Source: a bacterium D16-51 (GTDB taxonomy: Bacteria; Bacillota; Clostridia; Lachnospirales; Lachnospiraceae). Taken from it: a stretch of 64,000 nucleotides of DNA. A program made the translations under genes and the position numbers. A model generated the notes under the pieces. That model was not told where the DNA came from, ran no database searches, and was given only the letters and a program-made list of their open reading frames with translations. Below are positions 40,490-48,996 of the stretch, one piece after another (positions within the stretch are counted from its first letter, which is position 1; each line of letters begins with the position of its first letter). The DNA lies in contig RAYE01000003.1 of NCBI GenBank assembly GCA_003612285.1, positions 1-64,000 of the forward strand, given 5' to 3'.

Positions 40490-41755
40490 ATGGGGATAAA
40501 GATTGAAGTAATGAATAAATTTATGTTTGAAAACATAGAAAAACTTATGCGTTCCGGCAAGCTGGAGCACAAAAAGATTGTTTTATTTGGTTTAAATACT
40601 TCATCGTATGCCGCTAAGAACTTTCTGGAGAAAAAAGGATATGGTGTTTACGCTTACATAGACAATGATGCAAGGAAACGGGATGAAGTAAATGGTCTTC
40701 TGGAGGATATCCTGCCGCATCAGGTTTCAGAAAGTGATTACAGGCAGTTAAAAGAAAGAATGCTGCTTGCATATTCCCCGGAAGATTTATTAAGCAATTT
40801 TCATGCAGATACAGTAATTTTGATTGCTTCTAAATATTATGCACAGATGTGCCGCCAGCTTGAGGGAATGGGATACCAGGAGGGGAAACAAATATTTAAA
40901 ACGATGGATTTCTATGCCATGGAGGAGATTTTTGGGAATCTTGCCACTTCGGAATGTGGACAGGAAATGACTGTGGAGGAAGTGAAAGGATGCCAGATGG
41001 ATATTTTACGGTATGTCAGAAAGGTATGCCAGGAAAATAAGCTTCGGTACTATCTTTGCGCAGGGACGTTATTAGGGGCTGTCCGCCACAAAGGGTATAT
41101 CCCATGGGATGATGATATAGATATCACGATGCCGTATCCGGATTATCGGAAGCTTTTGGATTTGATATACAGGGAAAATGGGCACTATCAGGTGTGGTCG
41201 CCATATTATGACAAAGAAAAGTGTTTTTGTCTTTTTTCAAGGGTTTTTAGCCAGGATACCGTTATGAAAGTCTGGGAATATCCATTTTTGATAACAGGGG
41301 GAGTCAGTATTGACGTTTTCCCGCTGTTTGGTCTGCCGGACAGGGAAGAAGAAGTGGTGCCTTTTTATAGTAAAACCAGAAGGCTTCAGGAAAAGTTTAT
41401 CAGTACATATATTGAATGCGTGGAAGAGGATAAAGGGACTATTACGAGACGTATTAATTTGCAGGAAGAGTTGCTTTCCCATTTGGAAAAATATGAATTT
41501 GGCAAAAGTCCCCAGGTGTTTTCCGTTACAAAATATAAGGAAAGGGAAATCCTTCCGGTTAGTATATATGAGGACAGTGTAGAGATGGAATTTGAAGGCG
41601 GGTTTTTTTCTGTGCCACAGGGGTATGACATATATTTGAAAGCTTTATATGGGGATTATATGGAACTGCCGCCAGAGTGGCAAAGGAACACGGACCATAA
41701 TTTTAAGGCATTCTGGAAGAATGGCGTGGAATCTGACCAGGGGGAAATGCAATGA
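40490..41755 (+). CDS. LicD-family transferase with N-terminal Rossmann-like module
   Basis: A 421-residue protein. Residues 28-120 are the Rossmann-like module that recurs in this locus (KIVLFGLNTSSYAAKNFL, then VYAYIDNDARK). Residues 165-400 are LicD: YYLCAGTLLGAVRHKGYIPWDDDIDI with the metal-binding DDDID. LicD enzymes move phosphocholine or related phospho-alcohols from CDP carriers to sugars. With phosphonate genes next door, a phosphonate group is the likely cargo. The next gene overlaps by 4 bases (ATGA). Confidence 0.88.
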   Translation: MGIKIEVMNKFMFENIEKLMRSGKLEHKKIVLFGLNTSSYAAKNFLEKKGYGVYAYIDNDARKRDEVNGLLEDILPHQVSESDYRQLKERMLLAYSPEDLLSNFHADTVILIASKYYAQMCRQLEGMGYQEGKQIFKTMDFYAMEEIFGNLATSECGQEMTVEEVKGCQMDILRYVRKVCQENKLRYYLCAGTLLGAVRHKGYIPWDDDIDITMPYPDYRKLLDLIYRENGHYQVWSPYYDKEKCFCLFSRVFSQDTVMKVWEYPFLITGGVSIDVFPLFGLPDREEEVVPFYSKTRRLQEKFISTYIECVEEDKGTITRRINLQEELLSHLEKYEFGKSPQVFSVTKYKEREILPVSIYEDSVEMEFEGGFFSVPQGYDIYLKALYGDYMELPPEWQRNTDHNFKAFWKNGVESDQGEMQ

Positions 41756-43080
41756 TATTGGGATGGAAAGAATGGAAAAGGCAATATAGAGCCATGGCAA
41801 TATTTTCGGATGATTATATTCCAATTAAAGAGTCTATGGTATCTGTTCTGAAAAAGTATAAGGAGCAGGGGAAACAGATTGCTATCTGGGGCGGTGGGAT
41901 TAAAGGCACTGCATTTTTGAAAGTTGTAGATCCATATGGAAAATATATCTCTTATGCCATTGATATAAAGAAGGAAAAGGCGGGGGAGTTTATTGCCGGA
42001 AGGGAAATCCTTTATTGTTATGACCTGAAAGGGCGGGGGATTGACGTGGTTCTTATGATGAGCCAGAAACATTTTGTCCAGAATTACAATATTTTACAGG
42101 ATGAAGGCATTACATGCAGCCTGCATGATATAGATGAAATTGTAAAAAAGAGGTTTTCTGCAAAAGAAATCCTGATGGGAAAGGATATGGAAAGTGATAA
42201 TGCAGAGAACCAGAGGATGACGAAAGAGGTGCAGAAGGAACTGCTTCCAATATTGAAGGAAGTGAAAAGGCTTTGTGTTGAGAATGATATTCCATATTTT
42301 TTATGTGCAGGCAGTGCATTAGGTGCCGTCAGGCATCAGGGATTTATTCCGTGGGATGATGATATAGATATTGGGATGTTCCGGAAGGATTATATAAGAT
42401 TCTTGAAAATTGCCAGAAAAAAACTGTCAGATGGTTACATTTTGATTGATGCAAATGATACACCGAATTATTATGTGGGCCATGCAAAAGTGTTTAAAGA
42501 CCATACTGCGCTAGTGAACAGGGAAACAAGCCATTTGAAAATCCATCATGGTTTTTATTTGGATATTTTTCCGTTTGACACAATACCAGAAGAGGAAGAA
42601 AAACAGGAATATATGTATCAAAAAGCGGCTGATATCAAGAAAGTATTTACCATTATGAAACGGCGGGAAAAATATAACGGGAAAAATCCCATAAAACGTT
42701 ATTTTGCAAATGAGCAATATTATAAAGCAAAAATGAAGTCTCCTAAAAAAGTATTTCATACAATGAACCAGATTTTGACACAATATCTGGAAAGTGATTA
42801 TAAGATGGTGGCAGACTTATTTGCCCCTTATAATAAAAAATTATTTTATAAGATGGAGGATATTTATCCGCCTATCCTGATGCAGTTTGAGGATGATGTA
42901 TATCCGGTTCCTGGAAATTACGATAAATATCTGTCGGTTATGTATGGGGATTACATGGAACTGCCCCCAGAAGACAAACGTTTTGTAAAGCACGATATTA
43001 TCTGCTTTGATAAAAAGCATAATTACAGCAAAGACGAAAAATGGATGAAGAAATGTCCATGCTTTTCCCGGCAGGCATAG
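41752..43080 (+). CDS. Second LicD-family transferase with N-terminal Rossmann-like module
   Basis: A 442-residue protein built like its neighbour: a Rossmann-like part at about 40-130 (KQIAIWGGGIKGTAFLKVV, then YAIDIKKEKAG), then LicD at about 160-420 (PYFLCAGSALGAVRHQGFIPWDDDIDIG). The two LicD copies are divergent, suggesting different acceptors or donors rather than a recent duplication. It overlaps the previous stop by 4 bases and precedes the PEP mutase fusion by 20 bp. Confidence 0.88.
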   Translation: MILGWKEWKRQYRAMAIFSDDYIPIKESMVSVLKKYKEQGKQIAIWGGGIKGTAFLKVVDPYGKYISYAIDIKKEKAGEFIAGREILYCYDLKGRGIDVVLMMSQKHFVQNYNILQDEGITCSLHDIDEIVKKRFSAKEILMGKDMESDNAENQRMTKEVQKELLPILKEVKRLCVENDIPYFLCAGSALGAVRHQGFIPWDDDIDIGMFRKDYIRFLKIARKKLSDGYILIDANDTPNYYVGHAKVFKDHTALVNRETSHLKIHHGFYLDIFPFDTIPEEEEKQEYMYQKAADIKKVFTIMKRREKYNGKNPIKRYFANEQYYKAKMKSPKKVFHTMNQILTQYLESDYKMVADLFAPYNKKLFYKMEDIYPPILMQFEDDVYPVPGNYDKYLSVMYGDYMELPPEDKRFVKHDIICFDKKHNYSKDEKWMKKCPCFSRQA

Positions 43081-43100
43081 GTGCGAAAGGAGAAAAAAGG

Positions 43101-45113
43101 ATGAAAGCATTAATATTAAACTCCGGGATGGGCAGCCGTATGGGGGATTTGACAAATACACAGCCAAAATGTATGACTGAAATTTCTCCACAGGAGACAA
43201 TCATCAGCAGACAGCTTAAGATACTGGCGGATTTTGGGATTTTGGATATCGTCATAACAACAGGGATGTTTAGCGAGACGCTTGTAAATTATTGTAATTC
43301 TCTGGATTTGCCGGTGCAGCTTACTTTTGTAAAAAATGAAAAGTTCCGGGATACAAATTATATTTATTCTATTTATCTGGCAGGAAATGAGATTGGAAAA
43401 GAAGATGTTTTGCTGTTGCATGGCGATTTAGTATTTGAAGGGCAGGTGTTAGAACAGATGCTTGCGGCAGGGACAAGCTGCATGGCAGTAAGTTCCAGGG
43501 CGGAGCTTCCGGAGAAGGATTTTAAGGCGGTAATCAGGGATAACCAGATTGTGAAAGTAGGAATCCAGTTTTTTAACAATGCTCTTGCAGCGCAGCCGCT
43601 TTATTATCTGCAGAAAGAAGAGTGGAAAACCTGGCTGGGTAAGATTACAGAATTTTGTGAATCAGGCCGCTGCAGTGTTTATGCGGAAGAGGCGTTTAAT
43701 GAAGTGTCAGGGGAATGTTTTATTTCTCCATTAGATATAAAAGATGCGCTTTGCAGGGAGGTTGACACGCCAGAGGATTTGCTGCAGGTTTCGGGAAAAC
43801 TTGCGGAATTAGAGAGGCGCACCGTGTATATGTGTTTTTCAACAGATATGCTGCATTCCGGGCATATTGCGCTGATTAAAAAGGCGGCAAGGCTTGGGAA
43901 GCTCATAGTTGGTGTTTTGTCAGATGAGGCGGTGATTAGTTACAAAAGGTTTCCGCTGATGCCATGCAGGGAAAGGATGGCATTGTTTTCTAATATTGCA
44001 GGGGTTTACCGTGTGGTAGAGCAGAAGACGTTAAGCTACAGGGAAAACCTGGAAAGGCTGCAGCCTGATTTTGTAGTGCATGGCGATGACTGGAAGCAGG
44101 GGATACAAAAGCCAATCCGGGATGAAGTAGTGGATATGTTAGTTTCCTATGGAGGGAAGCTGGTGGAATTTCCGTATTCAGGCGGTAAAAAGTATGCAGA
44201 ACTTGAGAAGAGGGCAAGGGCAGAACTGTCGCTTCCGGATATGAGGCGGAGCCGTTTAAAGAAGGCAATTGAGATGAAAGGGCTGGTGACAGCCATTGAA
44301 GCGCATAGCGGGATTACCGGACTGATTGCTGAAAAAACAATGGTGAGCGAAGAAGGGAAATCCTATCAGTTTGATGCCATGTGGGTATCCAGTTTATGCG
44401 ATTCTACAGCAAAAGGGAAACCGGATATTGAATTGGTTGATATGACATCCCGTTTTCGGACAATTGATGACATTATGGAAGTTACGACAAAACCCATTAT
44501 TTTTGACGGGGATACCGGCGGGCTGACAGAACATTTTGTGTATACTGTAAAGACTTTAGAACGCATGGGTGTTTCCGCAGTTATTATCGAAGATAAAACA
44601 GGGTTAAAGAAAAATTCACTGTTTGGTACGGATGTAGTACAGACGCAGGATAGTATCGAGAATTTTTCGGAAAAAATACACGCAGGAAAAATGGCGCAGA
44701 AAACGGCGGATTTTATGATTATTGCCCGGATTGAAAGTTTGATTTTAGAGCGTGGCATGGAGGACGCATTAAAGAGGGCACATGCTTTTTCAAAAGCTGG
44801 CGCTGATGGGATTATGATCCACAGCAGGAAAAAAGACCCAGGAGAAATTTTTGAGTTTGTAGAGAAGTTCCGCAGAGTGGATGCTGTAACGCCAATCGTA
44901 GTGGTACCGACTTCTTTTAATACTGTTACAGAAGAGGAATTTAGGAAGAAGGGGGTAAATGTAGTGATTTATGCAAACCAGCTTACGCGCAGCGGTTTCC
45001 CTGCTATGCAGAAGGCGGCAAAAGTGATTTTAAAAAACCACAGGGCAAAAGAGGCAGATGATTTCTGTATGCCAATACAGGAGATTATTACTCTGATACC
45101 GGAAGGGGATTAA
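43101..45113 (+). CDS. aepX: Trifunctional fusion: LicC-like nucleotidyltransferase, HxGH cytidylyltransferase, PEP mutase
   Basis: A 670-residue protein with three domains. Residues 1-230 are a sugar-nucleotidyltransferase-type fold like LicC (MKALILNSGMGSRMG, PKCM, DTNYIYSIYLA). Residues 245-385 are a TagD/CCT-type nucleotidyltransferase with HSGH near 254. Residues 395-670 are PEP mutase with DGDTGG and EDKTGLKKNSLFG. PEP mutase makes phosphonopyruvate, the entry to nearly all natural phosphonates. The two nucleotidyltransferase domains probably activate the final phosphonate as a CMP ester for LicD transfer. ATG 43101 follows AAAGGAG. PEP mutases fused to one such domain are known; two are unusual. 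Confidence 0.92.
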   Translation: MKALILNSGMGSRMGDLTNTQPKCMTEISPQETIISRQLKILADFGILDIVITTGMFSETLVNYCNSLDLPVQLTFVKNEKFRDTNYIYSIYLAGNEIGKEDVLLLHGDLVFEGQVLEQMLAAGTSCMAVSSRAELPEKDFKAVIRDNQIVKVGIQFFNNALAAQPLYYLQKEEWKTWLGKITEFCESGRCSVYAEEAFNEVSGECFISPLDIKDALCREVDTPEDLLQVSGKLAELERRTVYMCFSTDMLHSGHIALIKKAARLGKLIVGVLSDEAVISYKRFPLMPCRERMALFSNIAGVYRVVEQKTLSYRENLERLQPDFVVHGDDWKQGIQKPIRDEVVDMLVSYGGKLVEFPYSGGKKYAELEKRARAELSLPDMRRSRLKKAIEMKGLVTAIEAHSGITGLIAEKTMVSEEGKSYQFDAMWVSSLCDSTAKGKPDIELVDMTSRFRTIDDIMEVTTKPIIFDGDTGGLTEHFVYTVKTLERMGVSAVIIEDKTGLKKNSLFGTDVVQTQDSIENFSEKIHAGKMAQKTADFMIIARIESLILERGMEDALKRAHAFSKAGADGIMIHSRKKDPGEIFEFVEKFRRVDAVTPIVVVPTSFNTVTEEEFRKKGVNVVIYANQLTRSGFPAMQKAAKVILKNHRAKEADDFCMPIQEIITLIPEGD

Positions 45114-45115
45114 CA

Positions 45116-46234
45116 ATGGGGATGCAAAAAATCATTTGGAATGACATTTCAGGCACCCTGCAGAAAGAGGCATTGGAATATGGGATGTCAAAAATACTGC
45201 TGGTCTGTGGAAAAAGAATGGGGGAGACAGAGATTGGGCAGTGCCTTAAGAAAAGCCCGTTTGTTGCTACAGTATTTAGTGATTTTGAACCGAACCCTGC
45301 CTATGGAACGGTGCTGCAGGCATTAAATATGTTTGAGGAAAATGGCTGTGACGCTTTGGCGGCATTAGGGGGAGGGAGTGCGATTGATATTGCGAAATGT
45401 GTGAAGGCTTTTTATGGGATGGATTCTTCTGTAAATTTTCTGGAACAGGAAATATTGCCCAATAAAATTCCGCTTATAGCAGTCCCATCCACAGCCGGCA
45501 CGGGAAGTGAATCAACATCATTTGCAGTTATTTATTACAAGGGCAGGAAATATTCTGTAGCAGATAGCTCCCTGCTGCCAGAGCTTGTGCTTATGGATGC
45601 TTCCCTTCTAAAACCGCTTCCTGAATACCAGAAAAAGGTAACAATGTTAGATGCGTTTTGCCATTGTGTAGAGTCATATTGGTCTGTCCAGGCGACAGAT
45701 GAGAGCAGAAAATATGCAAAAGAGGGAATTTACCATATCCTGGGAAATTATCAGGCATATTTGGAAGGGGCAGAAGATGCGGCAGAAAATATGCTGCTGG
45801 CATCTAATTTTGCAGGGAGGGCAATTAATATTGCAAAGACAACGGCAGCCCATGCAATGTCTTACCAGATGACAAAATTATATGGTTTCCCGCATGGGCA
45901 TGCGGCCGCTTTGTGCCTTGTGCCTGTATGGAACTATACATGGGAAGAAGCAAAAAAGCAGGAGCATCAGGGGATGTTTAAATGCCTTAGGGAACTGGCA
46001 TATTTTATGGGGTGTGGGACAGTGGAGGAATCTATTCGGTTTTATATGGATTTATTGCAAGAGCTTGGCATTATGTTTGATGTTTCATATAAGGCAGATG
46101 ACATTTGTAACCTGGCTGGCTCAGTAAATGGGGAGCGGCTGAAAAACCACCCTGTTTTGTTTGGGGAACAAAAAATCCGGCAGATGTACGCTGAAATATT
46201 GGGAGGCGCATATGAAAGCAAGCGAATTTGTTAA
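45116..46234 (+). CDS. Iron-containing alcohol dehydrogenase, probable phosphonoacetaldehyde reductase
   Basis: A 372-residue type III alcohol dehydrogenase: LGGGSAIDIAK near 86-96 for NAD(P) binding, STAGTGSE near 127, and metal ligands in FCHCVES, AHAMSYQ and FPHGHAAALC. Placed between PEP mutase (2-bp gap) and phosphonopyruvate decarboxylase (overlap of 23 bases), it most likely reduces phosphonoacetaldehyde to 2-hydroxyethylphosphonate, as PhpC/FomC-type enzymes do. No AEP transaminase gene is present, supporting this branch. Confidence 0.88.
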   Translation: MGMQKIIWNDISGTLQKEALEYGMSKILLVCGKRMGETEIGQCLKKSPFVATVFSDFEPNPAYGTVLQALNMFEENGCDALAALGGGSAIDIAKCVKAFYGMDSSVNFLEQEILPNKIPLIAVPSTAGTGSESTSFAVIYYKGRKYSVADSSLLPELVLMDASLLKPLPEYQKKVTMLDAFCHCVESYWSVQATDESRKYAKEGIYHILGNYQAYLEGAEDAAENMLLASNFAGRAINIAKTTAAHAMSYQMTKLYGFPHGHAAALCLVPVWNYTWEEAKKQEHQGMFKCLRELAYFMGCGTVEESIRFYMDLLQELGIMFDVSYKADDICNLAGSVNGERLKNHPVLFGEQKIRQMYAEILGGAYESKRIC

Positions 46235-47342
46235 AGTGTTAGGCGTTGATTTTTACACTGGGGTGCCAGATTCACAGCTAAAGGAATTGTGCAATTATTT
46301 AATGAACCGTTATGGGATTAGTTCCCAGCATATTATTGCGGCGAATGAAGGGAATTGTGTGGGGCTTGCGGCAGGATATTATCTTGCGACTGGGAAAGTT
46401 CCGGCTGTATATATGCAAAACAGCGGCCTTGGGAATATTGTAAATCCATATGCATCGCTTCTGCACCCGGAAGTATATGGGATTCCCTGCATTTTTATTA
46501 TCGGCTGGCGGGGAGAGCCTGGAATCCACGATGAACCGCAGCATATCTTCCAGGGAAAGGTTACGGAAACTTTGTTAAAAGATTTAGGGATTTCCTGCTA
46601 TGTGATTGATAAAGGGACAACTGCTAAAGAGGTTATGGAGGCAATGGAGGAGTTTCAAGGTAACCTTTCTGATGGGAAAAGTGTTTCATTTCTTGTCAGG
46701 AAAAATGCTTTTGAAAAGGAAACGGCAATATTTTATAAAAATGGTAATTTGCTGGACAGGGAAGACGCCATTCGGCTCATTACGGATATAGCAGCAGAGG
46801 ATGTAATCGTTTCAACAACAGGAAAGGCGTCGCGGGAACTATTTGAAATCCGGGAACAAAATAGGCAGGGACACGGGCATGATTTTTTGACAGTAGGTTC
46901 TATGGGGCATAGTTCTTCTATTGCGCTGGGGATTGCACTTGGGAAAAAGGACAGGAAAGTCTGGTGTATTGATGGGGATGGGGCTGTGCTGATGCATATG
47001 GGTTCTATGGCAGTGGCTGGGGCTAAAAAGCCTGCAAATATGGTGCATATTGTCCTAAATAATTGCGCACATGAGACAGTAGGCGGAATGCCAACCGTTG
47101 CAGGGAGTATTGATTTGCCAATGGTTGCAAAAGGGTGTGGATACCAGAAAGCCGCCCAGGCGGGAAGCAAAGAAGAATTAAAAGAAGTACTGCAAAAAGC
47201 AAAAGAAGCAGAGGGGCTGTTTTTTATAGAGGTGAAATGTACGGTTGCTTCAAGAGATAACCTAGGGCGTCCGACAGCGTCCCCGGCAGAGAATAAGAAA
47301 GCGTTTATGGAGTGGCTTGGAAGCAGTAGTCCGTTGATTTGA
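46212..47342 (+). CDS. aepY: Phosphonopyruvate decarboxylase
   Basis: A 376-residue thiamine diphosphate enzyme. FYTGVPDSQLKELCNYL and ANEGNCVGLAAGYYLATGK are the family's N-terminal signature, and GDGAVLMHMGSMAVAGAKKPANMVHIVLNN is the ThDP/Mg motif (GDG to NN). It converts phosphonopyruvate to phosphonoacetaldehyde, the irreversible step that pulls the unfavourable mutase reaction. ATG 46212 follows GGGAGG and lies inside the end of the reductase gene, so translation is coupled. Confidence 0.95.
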   Translation: MKASEFVKVLGVDFYTGVPDSQLKELCNYLMNRYGISSQHIIAANEGNCVGLAAGYYLATGKVPAVYMQNSGLGNIVNPYASLLHPEVYGIPCIFIIGWRGEPGIHDEPQHIFQGKVTETLLKDLGISCYVIDKGTTAKEVMEAMEEFQGNLSDGKSVSFLVRKNAFEKETAIFYKNGNLLDREDAIRLITDIAAEDVIVSTTGKASRELFEIREQNRQGHGHDFLTVGSMGHSSSIALGIALGKKDRKVWCIDGDGAVLMHMGSMAVAGAKKPANMVHIVLNNCAHETVGGMPTVAGSIDLPMVAKGCGYQKAAQAGSKEELKEVLQKAKEAEGLFFIEVKCTVASRDNLGRPTASPAENKKAFMEWLGSSSPLI

Positions 47343-47358
47343 GAGAAAGGTTTAGGGT

Positions 47359-48996
47359 ATGCCTGGCGATAGGAAATTTATTATATGGGGTGCTGGAAAG
47401 ATTGGGGAAAAATTAGTTAAAAAGTATAAAGAGATTGGAATTGAATATGTACTTGATAACAACATTGGGAAAAGGGGAAAAAATTTTTTTGGATGTACCA
47501 TTTTATCACCAGAAGATATAGAAGACTGGCTGCAATATAAGGTGATTGTGGCGGCCGATTTCCTGAAATATGAAGATATAAAAAAGCAGATGAAGGAAAA
47601 GGGGCTTGTTGAATACCAGGATTACTGGAGTTACAAAAATGTAGTGAACCTATATCCGATGGAAGAGTTACAAAATCAAATTCACCTTTTCTTGAAGGAA
47701 CTGAAAGAAAAAAGCAAAAGAGTGCCTAAATCAATTTTGATGTTAGGAAAATTAAATGGCGAACATAAGAAAAATGTTTCACTTTATCTAAATAGGCTGG
47801 CGGAATATGACAAAGAACATCATTGGATTTTTTTGTCAGAATCATCATTTGGGGAACAGAATACATGGTTTTCTTCAATGGAAGTTCTGTTTATGCCAGA
47901 TTTATTTTTGCAAAATCAATATAAAAGCGATGCCGAGGTGCCTGGTATTGCAGAAGACAGTCTGGAGGATAATCTGAAAGATGCTGCATATGCCATGCAG
48001 TTTGGGATGGATGGCATGCCGCTGGAATATGCATGTTATATCTGCAAAGAGGCAGAGGGCTTTTATCGCCAGGTATTAGAGATATTAAAGCCAGGACAGG
48101 TATATATCTGGAATGCATTTGCCCCGTTACATAAGGTGTTTGCAAAGGTATGTGCAGAAAAGGGAACGGAAGTAGTTTATGTAGAAAATGGCGTGCTTCC
48201 GGGAACTTTGGCATTTGACAGGGGAGGGCAGATGGGAGAGAGCGCCCCGGCTGTTTACTGTGAAAGATTTTGTCAAATACCAGTAGGGCTGGAAGAAAGA
48301 GAACATGCAAAGAAGGTTTTAGCTTTTTTAAAAGAGAGTGGGTTAAATCGGTACCAGCAGAAGGAGGATGCAGGTTTTATACAATCTGTCAAAGATAAAC
48401 TGCTTCCAGGCAGGCCTGTTGTTTTATTTGCTGGAGGGCTGGACCATATGTCGGGGCTGGTGCCCCATAACAGGAAAGCAGAGAAATACCATTCACCAGT
48501 TTTTGGAACAAGCGAGGAAGCGGCATGTTATCTGAAAGAATTGGCCCGGAAAAATGGGTGGAATCTGATTTATAAAGCACATCCATGGCTGCCTTCTGAG
48601 ATGAGGTCAGAGAAAGATGGTTTTGTGTGCCTGAATAAAGGAAATATTAATGACTTAATTGATCTATCTGATGTAGTAGTTACAATTGTGTCGCAGGTAA
48701 GCTATCTTGCATTAATCCGCAAGAAACCTGTGATTATGCTTGGATATATTCAGTTAAGGCAGCAGGGATGTACTTATGAAGCATTTAAAAAAGAAACTGT
48801 AGAGGATGTTTTGGCGAAAGCACTACAGGATGGGTTCCAGGAGGAGATGGAAGAGGCTTTCCTTACCCATGTGGCAAGGCTGGAAAAAGCGTACCTCTAT
48901 GATGACATGTCAGATAAGGGGATACAGATTGGCAGGGATATCAGCCAGCTTACGGTGCAGAAGCTTGGCAGTGCAGAGGAGGAATGCGAATGGTAA
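47359..48996 (+). CDS. KpsC/KpsS-like capsule glycosyltransferase with N-terminal Rossmann-like module
   Basis: A 545-residue protein. Residues 5-95 are the recurrent module (RKFIIWGAGKIGEKLVKK, then YVLDNNIGKRG). The remainder resembles the capsule polysaccharide KpsC/KpsS superfamily: VYVENGVLPGTLAFDRGG near 275, YKAHPWLPSE near 408 and TIVSQVSYLALIRKKPVIMLG near 440. Members transfer Kdo in Gram-negative capsules; in Gram-positive loci the donor is unknown, but the CMP-sugar synthetase encoded next (7-base overlap) suggests a CMP-activated sugar. Confidence 0.8.
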   Translation: MPGDRKFIIWGAGKIGEKLVKKYKEIGIEYVLDNNIGKRGKNFFGCTILSPEDIEDWLQYKVIVAADFLKYEDIKKQMKEKGLVEYQDYWSYKNVVNLYPMEELQNQIHLFLKELKEKSKRVPKSILMLGKLNGEHKKNVSLYLNRLAEYDKEHHWIFLSESSFGEQNTWFSSMEVLFMPDLFLQNQYKSDAEVPGIAEDSLEDNLKDAAYAMQFGMDGMPLEYACYICKEAEGFYRQVLEILKPGQVYIWNAFAPLHKVFAKVCAEKGTEVVYVENGVLPGTLAFDRGGQMGESAPAVYCERFCQIPVGLEEREHAKKVLAFLKESGLNRYQQKEDAGFIQSVKDKLLPGRPVVLFAGGLDHMSGLVPHNRKAEKYHSPVFGTSEEAACYLKELARKNGWNLIYKAHPWLPSEMRSEKDGFVCLNKGNINDLIDLSDVVVTIVSQVSYLALIRKKPVIMLGYIQLRQQGCTYEAFKKETVEDVLAKALQDGFQEEMEEAFLTHVARLEKAYLYDDMSDKGIQIGRDISQLTVQKLGSAEEECEW

